From an uncultured Clostridia bacterium (GTDB lineage Bacteria > Bacillota > Clostridia > Lachnospirales > CAG-274), in assembly GCA_947585865.1 (NCBI GenBank), contig CANPXH010000005.1, positions 51,615 through 115,614 on the forward strand: 64,000 nt of DNA. The letters are read 5' to 3'. Each line of letters begins with the position of its first letter. Within the stretch, counting starts at the first letter, position 1. Both the position numbers and the translations under genes were made by a program. Shown here piece after piece: positions 50,711 through 57,858 of the stretch. A model generated the notes under the pieces. It was given only the letters and a program-made list of their open reading frames with translations. It ran no database searches and had not been told where the DNA came from.

Positions 50711-50902
50711 CTACTGGTTTATAGTCTGCCTGTACCAGCATTTGTCGCAATCGTTACAACAAGTATCGTCGCCGTAATTCGGGGCGTTATATCCGAAAAT
50801 CCGATAAGGACACCAGTTTTCGGTTATTGTCTCTATTATTTCCGATGATATATCGGGAAATATTTTACGAATATTATTGCTTAGCTTTACTGCGTAGGTC
50901 AT
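50711..50902 (-). CDS. Small Cys-rich protein
   Basis: DDTCCNDCDKCWYRQ; resembles the CxxCW ends of 43462 and 52999 products. Confidence 0.5.
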   Translation of the reverse strand: MTYAVKLSNNIRKIFPDISSEIIETITENWCPYRIFGYNAPNYGDDTCCNDCDKCWYRQTINQ

Positions 50903-50930
50903 AGTTCACACTCCTTTAATGTAAAATGCA

Positions 50931-50958
50931 TTGTAAAATTATGGTATTGTGGTATAAT
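50931..50958 (+). promoter_or_regulatory. Candidate promoter of RNA/peptide unit 1
   Basis: TTGTAA - 16 nt - TATAAT. Confidence 0.6.
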
Positions 50959-50964
50959 GTAAGA

Positions 50965-51108
50965 GTAAACAGTATCGCTCCGCGTTGACTCTAAAAACAA
51001 CGGAGCGGCTGTTTACCGTGATTGCATATCCGATACTTCCCGTCCCTGCCCGACTTAACAGGCAAGCAGCCGGTATCATCTCCAATATCGGAACAGGGAG
51101 GTGGTATC
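50965..51108 (+). ncRNA. Structured leader of unit 1
   Basis: Long hairpin GTAAACAG...CGCTCCG..TTG/CAACGGAGCG..CTGTTTAC (50965-51016), then CCGATA/TATCGG and CCCTG/CAGGG pairing near the GGGAGG SD. Confidence 0.55.
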
Positions 51109-51279
51109 GTGATTGATGTAATCGATTTGTTATTCGGTATTTTCGGAATATGTGTCGATACCATTATCCAAAGATTTGTGCCGGAATTATGCTTGTCTGC
51201 AAGGATTTGCATAATGTCTACTCTGTTTGTAGCCCAAAAGGTTATAACGGAGTGGATAAGGCATATTGAACAAAAATAG
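51109..51279 (+). CDS. Small hydrophobic protein of unit 1
   Basis: GTG start 7 nt after GGGAGG: (M)IDVIDLLFGIFGICVDTIIQRFVPELCLSARICIMSTLFVAQKVITEWIRHIEQK. Confidence 0.6.
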   Translation: MIDVIDLLFGIFGICVDTIIQRFVPELCLSARICIMSTLFVAQKVITEWIRHIEQK

Positions 51280-51298
51280 CAAATAACAAGTAATTTAT

Positions 51299-51330
51299 GA
51301 TAAAGGATAGGCTTTTGCTTATCCTTTATT
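51299..51330 (+). terminator. Terminator of unit 1
   Basis: ATAAAGGATAGGCTTTTGCTTATCCTTTAT. Confidence 0.7.
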
Positions 51331-51341
51331 TCGTGAAATAG

Positions 51342-51632
51342 TCACCTCTCCGTCAGCCTAGCGGCTGCCACCTCCCCTATTATATGGGAGGTTGAGGGGC
51401 GAGGTATAAGTGAACAGGTCGTTGTTCTATTTTCAACATCTATATTGATAGTCTTAAAATCAAAATTATTTTCCTTAACTGTTCTGTATACGTCCGATAT
51501 AAAGCTTATAACAGATGTGTACATTTCTGTCTTATTAACGGTCAGGTCTTTGACGGTATCATCATAGAGCATTATTAAGCCCTTGACAAATCCGCCCTTG
51601 ATGTTGTCGTAGCTTGCGATAATTTCAGCCAT
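51342..51632 (-). CDS. Hypothetical protein whose C-terminus is encoded by a REP-like palindrome
   Basis: Starts next to the sigma-like gene stop; C-terminus PRPSTSHIIGEVAAARLTER* lies in the repeat. Confidence 0.5.
   Translation of the reverse strand: MAEIIASYDNIKGGFVKGLIMLYDDTVKDLTVNKTEMYTSVISFISDVYRTVKENNFDFKTINIDVENRTTTCSLIPRPSTSHIIGEVAAARLTER
51343..51405. repeat. REP/MITE-like palindromic repeat, copy A
   Basis: CACCTCTCCGTCAGCCTAGCGGCTGCCACCTCCCCTATTATATGGGAGGTTGAGGGGCGAGGT; shared with copy B. Confidence 0.75.
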
Positions 51633-52206
51633 AGCTATCGTCCTTTGGCTTATGAAAAAGTATTTTTACCTTGTCATATGAACGGATAACTGCCATATGA
51701 GAGCAGAAATCCTTATATTTAATATGTAATTTGATACATATTTCATCGGAAGGTGAGCCGTCTGCAAGCATATATAATATATCTCTCTGTAAGGGAGATA
51801 ATTTTCTTAAATACGCTTCCATTGTTGACGATAAAGCATTGTTGTCTATAAGCTCCGCCTCTATGTTGGTATCGTCTGCTATGAGGGTTATGTAACTGTC
51901 CTCATCGTCGCCTATACAGGTGTCTAAGGATACGAGGTTGCCCGCCCTCTTATGGCAGTTGCGCTTGGATATTTCCGAGCATATTTTATTGTTTAAGCAG
52001 ATAGATAAGTATGTTTCAAAGGCTGTACCTTCATCGGGATCCCAGCGGTTGAGTACGTTCATAAATATGGAGTTACCTAATGAGTAAAAATCTGCACTGT
52101 CCTTGTCCGACAAGCCGCCGAATTTAAGGAGAAGCATATCTATAAGTCTGTGAAGCTTTTTGCCGTTGTCGGCATAATACGATACCAAAATTTCGTCTTT
52201 AGTCAT
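51625..52206 (-). CDS. Sigma-70-like RNA polymerase sigma factor
   Basis: Region 2-like FYSLGNSIFMNVLNRWDPDEGTAFETYLSICLNNKICSEI; region 4-like LSPLQRDILYMLADGSPSDEICIKL. Confidence 0.7.
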   Translation of the reverse strand: MTKDEILVSYYADNGKKLHRLIDMLLLKFGGLSDKDSADFYSLGNSIFMNVLNRWDPDEGTAFETYLSICLNNKICSEISKRNCHKRAGNLVSLDTCIGDDEDSYITLIADDTNIEAELIDNNALSSTMEAYLRKLSPLQRDILYMLADGSPSDEICIKLHIKYKDFCSHMAVIRSYDKVKILFHKPKDDSYG

Positions 52207-52300
52207 TGAGAGCCTCCTTTTATGGGGATATATTTATTGAATATAATTGACTATTTATAAATAATTGTGTAAAATATAATTGGTTGCAATGTAAGTGCTT

Positions 52301-52334
52301 TTAAAAAAGATATGCGATTAAAAAAGATATGCCA
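52301..52334. repeat. 17-bp tandem repeat TTAAAAAAGATATGCSA x2
   Basis: TTAAAAAAGATATGCGA / TTAAAAAAGATATGCCA directly adjacent. Confidence 0.85.
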
Positions 52335-52360
52335 AAATTCCAAAAGAAAGAAGGTATACC

Positions 52361-52594
52361 TTGACAGACATAATCATTTTGGTAGGTGTCTGCGGAGGAC
52401 TATACTGTGTCGGATATATAGGCTATCTTGTATTCAACGCTTTTGTTGTCCGTCAAATCGTAACACACAAGGATATGTCGAATAAAAAGGCGGCAAGTAT
52501 CGCCGAAATCGCCGCACACAGTAAGCCTCCGAAAAACACGCTACAGATATATTCTGTCGTTCGTTGCTTACGCAACTATGAGAGAGCCGATTAA
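52361..52594 (+). CDS. Small membrane protein, family B copy 1
   Basis: TTG start after AAGAAGG; TM segment then FVVRQIVTHKDMSNKKAASIAEIAAHSK, paralogous to 54505-54690. Confidence 0.6.
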   Translation: MTDIIILVGVCGGLYCVGYIGYLVFNAFVVRQIVTHKDMSNKKAASIAEIAAHSKPPKNTLQIYSVVRCLRNYERAD

Positions 52595-52613
52595 AGGCTC
52601 TCTTTTTATCTGA

Positions 52614-52997
52614 CTACAGGCCGCAGGCTTTTAATATTTCCGCCTTATGGGTGTAGAGATAACCAATGAATTGATCAAAATCTAAGCCGTTTGGAAATTT
52701 GTTACGGACAAAAGATTGATATTCTTTGCTTTTACCTGCTCCGTGTATGTGGGTTACAAGCTCGTATACGGAGTCTTTTTTAGATATATTCTCTTTTGGT
52801 ATTTGAGATTTTTCGGCAAAGGTATGAACCTCTCCGTCAGCCTGACGGCTGCCACCTCCCCTGATAGGGGAGGTTTGGAAGGGGCCGAGAATAAAGTCTA
52901 TTGTTATTTCTCCGTCAAGGTCTTTTAGTGCCTCTGCTATAAGGTCGGCAAGTCCGTTACGTTTGTTATTGTTTGTTTGTACTATCTGTATTTTCAT
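52614..52997 (-). CDS. Hypothetical protein with REP-like insertion read in frame
   Basis: Intact ORF containing FQTSPIRGGGSRQADGEV encoded by the palindromic repeat. Confidence 0.6.
   Translation of the reverse strand: MKIQIVQTNNNKRNGLADLIAEALKDLDGEITIDFILGPFQTSPIRGGGSRQADGEVHTFAEKSQIPKENISKKDSVYELVTHIHGAGKSKEYQSFVRNKFPNGLDFDQFIGYLYTHKAEILKACGL
52827..52885. repeat. REP/MITE-like palindromic repeat, copy B
   Basis: AACCTCTCCGTCAGCCTGACGGCTGCCACCTCCCCTGATAGGGGAGGTTTGGAAGGGGC. Confidence 0.75.
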
Positions 52998-52998
52998 T

Positions 52999-53454
52999 TT
53001 AGGTTATCTCCTTTAAAAGTTCTTCCGGAATAGGTTTATTCCAACAATCATAACAAGTGCTGTTACATCCATAGTGTCTAGTGTCCATACTGAAAAAACT
53101 ATTAATGCAGTTACCATTACAAAATTCAACAACCGAGTCGGCGTCTTCCGAAAAGCATGTTCGCATTGTGGAATTTTTTGTTGTGAATTTATCAAAGGGA
53201 AAATTTTCCTTAAAGTATTCTAAATATGTAGGAATGTCTAGCTGATTGTTATCTGACCATTTCTGTACAATATGTACCACCTCTTCGGAGTTATTCGCAA
53301 TACGCCACAGGCAGTCAGTTTTTGTATTAGCCTTTGGATTACTAATTTCAGCGTGACTTCCGAAATAGCATTTCTCACACGATGAATTATCACATAATCT
53401 ATTAAATTCATTGAGAAAATTGACAGTATCGCTGCAATCTATTCTTTGTTTCAT
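52999..53454 (-). CDS. Cys-rich hypothetical protein, family A
   Basis: MKQRIDCSDTVNFLNEFNRLC..CEKCYFG...VQKWSDNN...CNSTCYDCWNKPIPEE, similar layout to 43462-43836. Confidence 0.6.
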   Translation of the reverse strand: MKQRIDCSDTVNFLNEFNRLCDNSSCEKCYFGSHAEISNPKANTKTDCLWRIANNSEEVVHIVQKWSDNNQLDIPTYLEYFKENFPFDKFTTKNSTMRTCFSEDADSVVEFCNGNCINSFFSMDTRHYGCNSTCYDCWNKPIPEELLKEIT

Positions 53455-53465
53455 AATTATCCTCC

Positions 53466-53726
53466 TTAATATCTACTGTCTGGAACGGCGTACAAGCTTT
53501 TGCTATATGCAAGCTTTTTCATTATTTTATCCCGTCTGCGTTTCCTCTTGATATGATCTGTATATAGGTCTATAGCTAATGCAATTATCAATGCAAATAA
53601 GCCAACTATTAACAACAGTGTACATACTCCGTTAAAAGATAGTGGAATATAAAACATTGCCATTGCGGATGCAATCAACGACAAAGCTGCCGTTGTAATG
53701 TTGGTTGTGACAAGTATCCTTTTCAT
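53466..53726 (-). CDS. Small membrane protein
   Basis: Two TM segments AALSLIASAMAMFYIPLSF and LLLIVGLFALIIALAIDLY. Confidence 0.5.
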   Translation of the reverse strand: MKRILVTTNITTAALSLIASAMAMFYIPLSFNGVCTLLLIVGLFALIIALAIDLYTDHIKRKRRRDKIMKKLAYSKSLYAVPDSRY

Positions 53727-53789
53727 CTAAGAGACCTCCTTTGTGATTTATACCTGAATATTATTTCTTGTTTTTTAATTATTTTTTTC

Positions 53790-53818
53790 TTGACTAAATG
53801 TCTATATTAAGTTATAAT
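53790..53818 (+). promoter_or_regulatory. Strong sigma-A-type promoter for putative sRNA
   Basis: TTGACT - 17 nt - TATAAT. Confidence 0.75.
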
Positions 53819-53824
53819 AATCAT

Positions 53825-53932
53825 ACATAAATGGGCATAAAAATAAGACACCCTACGGGCTGATTATTTTTCCATTTATTGTGTTTTGCACTGCTATCCT
53901 AAGTGTTGGCGCAGGAAGGATAGCAGTTTTTT
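53825..53932 (+). ncRNA. Putative small RNA with intrinsic terminator
   Basis: Hairpin ATAAATGG..AAAAATAA/TTATTTTT.CCATTTAT then CTGCTATCCT-AAGTGTTGGCGCAGGA-AGGATAGCAG-TTTTTT; loop resembles the AAGTGAGGCGAA motif of units 2 and 3. Confidence 0.6.
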
Positions 53933-54143
53933 ATGTTGTTTTAATCGAACAGATGTTCTAATATTCGTATTAATAATACGACATTTTTTGACAGATGTCA
54001 AGGGGAAAATTTATTCCTTTTTGTGGTACGGGATATTATTGTGCCATATCTTCATAGGGGCTGAATTTGCCTTGACTTGCCCTTCTGTATTTATTTTATG
54101 TGGATAGCCGCAAGGGATAAGCCTTGCGGCAGTCGGGAACGCC

Positions 54144-54326
54144 CTATCCTTTCAATTCCTCATACACCTTAGATATGCCCATTCTGATTATTTCGGACTT
54201 AGGCTTGCCCGTCTTCTGACAACAGAAGTCAAGGCGAGCTAAATCAGTCTTAGAAAGACGTATTTTATAGGTTGTATTTTTGGGATCGTCAGTAGGTCTG
54301 CCCATCTTTGGGTTTTTACTCATAAG
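54144..54326 (-). CDS. Ribbon-helix-helix (CopG-like) DNA-binding protein
   Basis: MSKNPKMGRPTDDPKNTTYKIRLSKTDLARLDFCCQKTGKPKSEIIRMGI. Confidence 0.8.
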   Translation of the reverse strand, partial: LMSKNPKMGRPTDDPKNTTYKIRLSKTDLARLDFCCQKTGKPKSEIIRMGISKVYEELKG

Positions 54327-54504
54327 ATGCACTCCCTTCTTTATGTACCCACAAATATATATTATCATAAGTGGGTACAAATGTCAAGAGGTATTTGGAA
54401 TTTTCTTGACGAAATATTACTATAGTTATAAAATATGTTATTGGGTAGGGAACGACAAAACATAAAAGTAAGAGGTAACACTCTTACGGAAAGGAGGAAG
54501 CCTG

Positions 54505-54690
54505 ATAGAAATTTTTGTGAAAGTTTTTATCAATATAAGCAGTATCGGCGGCATCACTATTGGTATTTGTTACATATGCAATCTGATACTGAAAGGGTTT
54601 GTTGTATGGCAAATCATACATCATAAGGATTTGTCCAACAGTAAGGTCAGAAGTATCGCAAAAATTACAGATGATAATAAAATGTCATAA
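54505..54690 (+). CDS. Small membrane protein, family B copy 2
   Basis: IEIFVKVFINISSIGGITIGICYICNLILKGFVVWQIIHHKDLSNSKVRSIAKITDDNKMS*; ATA start 7 nt after GGAGG, or GTG at 54517. Not in the ORF track. Confidence 0.55.
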   Translation: MEIFVKVFINISSIGGITIGICYICNLILKGFVVWQIIHHKDLSNSKVRSIAKITDDNKMS

Positions 54691-54792
54691 CCGCCGATAG
54701 CCGTTTATAGACTTCGTCATTGCCATGTTTTGATTGTTGTTAGAGAGCCGAGCCGTAAGCTTGGCTCTCTTTTATTTCCTCCTTCTGCTAAA

Positions 54793-54894
54793 CTACACTA
54801 ATATATTCTCTGAAAGCTCTTTTATTTTTTCCAAATTTTCATCAGAAAGCTTTTTGAGAATTTCTGCCAACTGGATCGTAGTTAGATTTTTCAT
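54793..54894 (-). CDS. Very small protein
   Basis: MKNLTTIQLAEILKKLSDENLEKIKELSENILV preceded by AGGAGGTGTAAAT. Confidence 0.5.
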   Translation of the reverse strand: MKNLTTIQLAEILKKLSDENLEKIKELSENILV

Positions 54895-54909
54895 ATTTAC
54901 ACCTCCTTT

Positions 54910-54936
54910 GTAAAACAAATTGGAAATTTGTTTTAC
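54910..54936. promoter_or_regulatory. Palindromic candidate operator
   Basis: GTAAAACAAATT-GGA-AATTTGTTTTAC inverted repeat between divergent genes. Confidence 0.5.
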
Positions 54937-54942
54937 GTTATG

Positions 54943-55023
54943 TTTTCCGAAGTCCTTGCGACCCGCCAAAGGGTTCCGTAAGGAAGGCGACGCAGGGAAA
55001 GCAAGGTTCCTGACAAGGAAAAA
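54943..55023. repeat. Candidate short palindromic insertion (MITE-like)
   Basis: TTTTCCGAAGTCCTTGC...GCAAGGTTCCTGACAAGGAAAA imperfect terminal inverted repeat; flanked by GTAAAACAAATT on both sides. Confidence 0.4.
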
Positions 55024-55086
55024 CACACATTATTGTAAAACAAATTATTTATCTTTACTTTATTGATTATAGGATAATTATATATG

Positions 55087-55131
55087 AAATTTTACATATT
55101 GTCAATAGTAAAAGATATAAATTTTACATAT
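55087..55131. promoter_or_regulatory. Direct repeats AAATTTTACATAT x2 upstream of HTH repressor
   Basis: Exact 13-nt repeats at 55087-55099 and 55119-55131. Confidence 0.55.
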
Positions 55132-55201
55132 TTTTAAAAATTTTTATTGCTTTTTTGATATTTTTATGGTATATTAATATCAGAAGGAGATGATAAACGG
55201 T

Positions 55202-55615
55202 ATGACAGATACAATTAATACACGATTTAAACAAATTAGAACAACTTTAAAACTAACGCAAGCAGAATTGGCAACAAAATTAGGGGTAAAACAAAATACT
55301 ATTGCTAAATATGAAGCAACAAACGAAATTCCTATATCCTCAATATTATTGCTTTGTCAGCTTTACAATGTCAATAAAGAATGGCTTGTCAATGGCAAGG
55401 AAGAAATGTTCCTTCCTGATGACGAGATAAAAAGTATAGCTCAGAAATACAATTTATCTCCAAAGGCTGCACAGGTGTTGGAAAATTTTTTAAAAATGGA
55501 TAATAAACAGAGGGATATGTTTATAGACGGGTTGCAGCAAATAGCGGATATTACCGTTGAGATAGCAGACGACAAGCCGCAAATACTGGCGGCTAGCTCT
55601 GGGAAAACAGAATAA
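55202..55615 (+). CDS. XRE/CI-type repressor
   Basis: FKQIRTTLKLTQAELATKLGVKQNTIAKYEATNEIPISSILLLCQLYNVNKEWLVNG. Confidence 0.9.
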   Translation: MTDTINTRFKQIRTTLKLTQAELATKLGVKQNTIAKYEATNEIPISSILLLCQLYNVNKEWLVNGKEEMFLPDDEIKSIAQKYNLSPKAAQVLENFLKMDNKQRDMFIDGLQQIADITVEIADDKPQILAASSGKTE

Positions 55616-55778
55616 ATTACCACAAACGGTGTTGGATATTTCCAATACCGTTTTTTAGTGAAGTAACAGAGGAAAATAGGCAAATATTTATCTCTATTAT
55701 AAGAATTTAAGACAACAAGTATATCCCTTTTAAAAATAAGCAAACTAAATTATAATATGGGAAAGGGGTGTACAAACA

Positions 55779-56129
55779 ATGGAAGATACTGACATTACAA
55801 GGCATATAAAGCAAATATTAGAGGATAAGGGTTGGTCTAATTACAGACTTGCAAAAGAGTCCGGCATACCTAAAGAAACATTAAATAAAATGTTAAGAGA
55901 CAACGCGACCCCTTCTATAAATAGTCTTATCAAAATATGTAAAGGGTTGGGTATATCCGTGTCTCAATTTATGGCGGAAATAGAATTTCCAACACACAGA
56001 CTGGTAGAGTTGAATAAGATATGCAGTCAGTTATCCGAAACAGATAAGCAGCTTGTAAAAGCTTATGTATGTGGATTATTACACAGGCTGCCTAAAGAAA
56101 TACTTGAATTTGGAAGTGAAAAAGAATGA
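55779..56129 (+). CDS. XRE-family HTH regulator
   Basis: IKQILEDKGWSNYRLAKESGIPKETLNKMLRDNATPSINSLIKICKGLGISVSQF. Confidence 0.9.
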   Translation: MEDTDITRHIKQILEDKGWSNYRLAKESGIPKETLNKMLRDNATPSINSLIKICKGLGISVSQFMAEIEFPTHRLVELNKICSQLSETDKQLVKAYVCGLLHRLPKEILEFGSEKE

Positions 56130-56905
56130 TATTTAAAGAACTGCTAGAATTGATGTATGTATATGTAAAGTTTACATCAAAAGAATTGCCTATAAATTGT
56201 TATAATATAGCTACTCAGCAATTAAATATAGTCATAAAAAATAGCCTGCAATGCAAAAATGATTATAAGGCAAGCAGTATTTCCGATACACCATTAAAAG
56301 ATAATGAAGCAATTTATACGTTATATAAAAGCGAATATACTATATATTATGATGAAAAAAATCCATACAGCAATTTCTTTATAGCTCACGAAATAGCACA
56401 TCATTTATTAAATCACCGATCAGACGATATAGATAAACACCACGATGCAAATTTAATGGCTGCTATGATCGTAGCTCCGCCACACCTTATTAAAAAGAAT
56501 AAAATACATAACAGCCTGCAACTGGCAACAGTATGTAAAATTCCTTCGGAAGTTGCCGAGACATATTGGAAAGCATACAAAAAGGTATATCTGCAATCAC
56601 ACCGTTATGCTATACTGAAATATGCGGGTATTGTCCTTTCTATTACAATATTGACTTTGGGTGGTATATTTATAGGGTATAGAACAATAATCCCTATACA
56701 CACGCAAAATGGCTATAATAATATGCAATCAGAAATAAGGAAAGATGCAGAAGATAACACTCTCGTCTACGTTACAAAATCGGGGAAGAAATATCATACG
56801 GAAAATTGTGTATATATAAAGGATAAAAGCAATATTACGGAGATAAGCGTTGATGATGCGGAAATATTGGGATATGAGAAGTGTAATGTGTGTTTTCAAG
56901 AATAA
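56126..56905 (+). CDS. ImmA/IrrE-like metallopeptidase with TM segment and C-terminal Cys domain
   Basis: FFIAHEIAHHLLNH (HExxH), TM YAGIVLSITILTLGGIFIGY, C-terminal TKSGKKYHTENCVYI...GYEKCNVCFQ. Confidence 0.85.
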   Translation: MIFKELLELMYVYVKFTSKELPINCYNIATQQLNIVIKNSLQCKNDYKASSISDTPLKDNEAIYTLYKSEYTIYYDEKNPYSNFFIAHEIAHHLLNHRSDDIDKHHDANLMAAMIVAPPHLIKKNKIHNSLQLATVCKIPSEVAETYWKAYKKVYLQSHRYAILKYAGIVLSITILTLGGIFIGYRTIIPIHTQNGYNNMQSEIRKDAEDNTLVYVTKSGKKYHTENCVYIKDKSNITEISVDDAEILGYEKCNVCFQE

Positions 56906-56911
56906 AAAAAT

Positions 56912-56947
56912 ATATAAAAGACGGTTACAAAGTAGCCGTCTTTTTTA
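56912..56947 (+). terminator. Terminator after IrrE-like gene
   Basis: AAAAGACGGTTACAAAGTAGCCGTCTTTTTT. Confidence 0.75.
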
Positions 56948-56995
56948 TTTTATAATATTTTTGTTAAAATTTCCGTTATTTATGATATAATAAAA

Positions 56996-57160
56996 AATAC
57001 GGAGCGGCTATCCTATGTGAAAGTGAGGCGAATTATGCCTATCCTTATAACAAGGTAAAGTCAAGCCGTTCCGTATTATTACTTTATATCTTCTTATGAC
57101 CTGCCTTATTGGGAAAGGGGTATTTCTTCAAAAAATCAGGTTTTAGGGATATAAGGAGGG
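56996..57160 (+). ncRNA. Structured RNA leader of unit 2
   Basis: TATAAT at 56986-56991; 14-bp stem AATACGGAGCGGCT/AGCCGTTCCGTATT (56996-57009/57064-57077); GAAAGTGAGGCGAA motif; CCTTATAACAAGG hairpin; CTTCTTAT/ATAAGGAG over the SD. Confidence 0.65.
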
Positions 57161-57167
57161 TTTGTAT

Positions 57168-57359
57168 ATCGCAGAAGATATAAAGAACCTCCTGTTGTTT
57201 ATGCTTGGATCGTACGGAAGACAAATATTATTTTTGTGTGGCTGTACCAATGACATTATGGCATTTGTAATTATTTTGATTTTATACATAATAATAACAT
57301 CTGTCTTTGAAGTAAAGCATAACATAACAGGTAACACCGATACTGCCCAAAATAATTAG
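57168..57359 (+). CDS. Small hydrophobic protein of unit 2
   Basis: (ATC or TTG57162 start) AEDIKNLLLFMLGSYGRQILFLCGCTNDIMAFVIILILYIIIT..., paralogous to unit 3. Confidence 0.6.
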   Translation: MAEDIKNLLLFMLGSYGRQILFLCGCTNDIMAFVIILILYIIITSVFEVKHNITGNTDTAQNN

Positions 57360-57373
57360 GTGTAGTATCACAT

Positions 57374-57404
57374 AGAAGCGAGGTTTATAATCTCGCTTCT
57401 TTTG
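57374..57404 (+). terminator. Terminator of unit 2
   Basis: GAAGCGAGGTTTATAATCTCGCTTCTTTTG. Confidence 0.8.
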
Positions 57405-57475
57405 TTTGCAATAATATATTCTTGAATAGAAAAAATATTTTTATTAAAATTTTCCATAAATTATGATATAATAAA

Positions 57476-57648
57476 ACAGTACAGACTATTTAAACCAAGC
57501 GAAAGTGAGGCGAACTGTGCAGTTTCCTATAAAAAAGGATAATTCAATAGCACAAATAAGTCTGTACTGTTTTTTATTTTCTATAGCTCCCTGCGTTGGG
57601 GAAGGGGTGCTTATTACCAAAAATAAGGTATATGGGTGCAGGGAGGAA
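57476..57648 (+). ncRNA. Structured RNA leader of unit 3
   Basis: TATAAT at 57467-57472; perfect 12-bp stem ACAGTACAGACT/AGTCTGTACTGT (57476-57487/57559-57570) followed by T6; GAAAGTGAGGCGAA motif; CTCCCTGC/GCAGGGAG stem covering GGAGG. Confidence 0.68.
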
Positions 57649-57653
57649 AGCCT

Positions 57654-57788
57654 ATAGAAAATACCAAAGACTTTCTGTTGTTTGCCTTGGGCACATGGGG
57701 ATGGTCAATACTCAAAAAGTATGGCTATGATGATAAATGTATTATGTTCATCATGATTTTGCTGTACATAATTATAATTTTATATTAA
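57654..57788 (+). CDS. Small hydrophobic protein of unit 3, missing from the ORF track
   Basis: ATA start 7 nt after GGAGG: IENTKDFLLFALGTWGWSILKKYGYDDKCIMFIMILLYIIIILY*, paralogous to unit 2. Confidence 0.6.
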   Translation: MENTKDFLLFALGTWGWSILKKYGYDDKCIMFIMILLYIIIILY

Positions 57789-57828
57789 CATATGTATTGA
57801 CGCTCCTATGAACAGAAAGATTTTTGTA

Positions 57829-57858
57829 AGAAGGGCTGTGCAAACAGCCTTTCTTTTT
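57829..57858 (+). terminator. Terminator of unit 3
   Basis: AGAAGGGCTGTGCAAACAGCCTTTCTTTTTTT. Confidence 0.8.

Noticed and set aside
57162-57170. TTG at 57162 as the sure start of the unit 2 peptide
   Set aside because: It lies only about 2 nt after GGAGG; ATC at 57168 has better spacing and matches the unit 3 alignment, so the start is left open.
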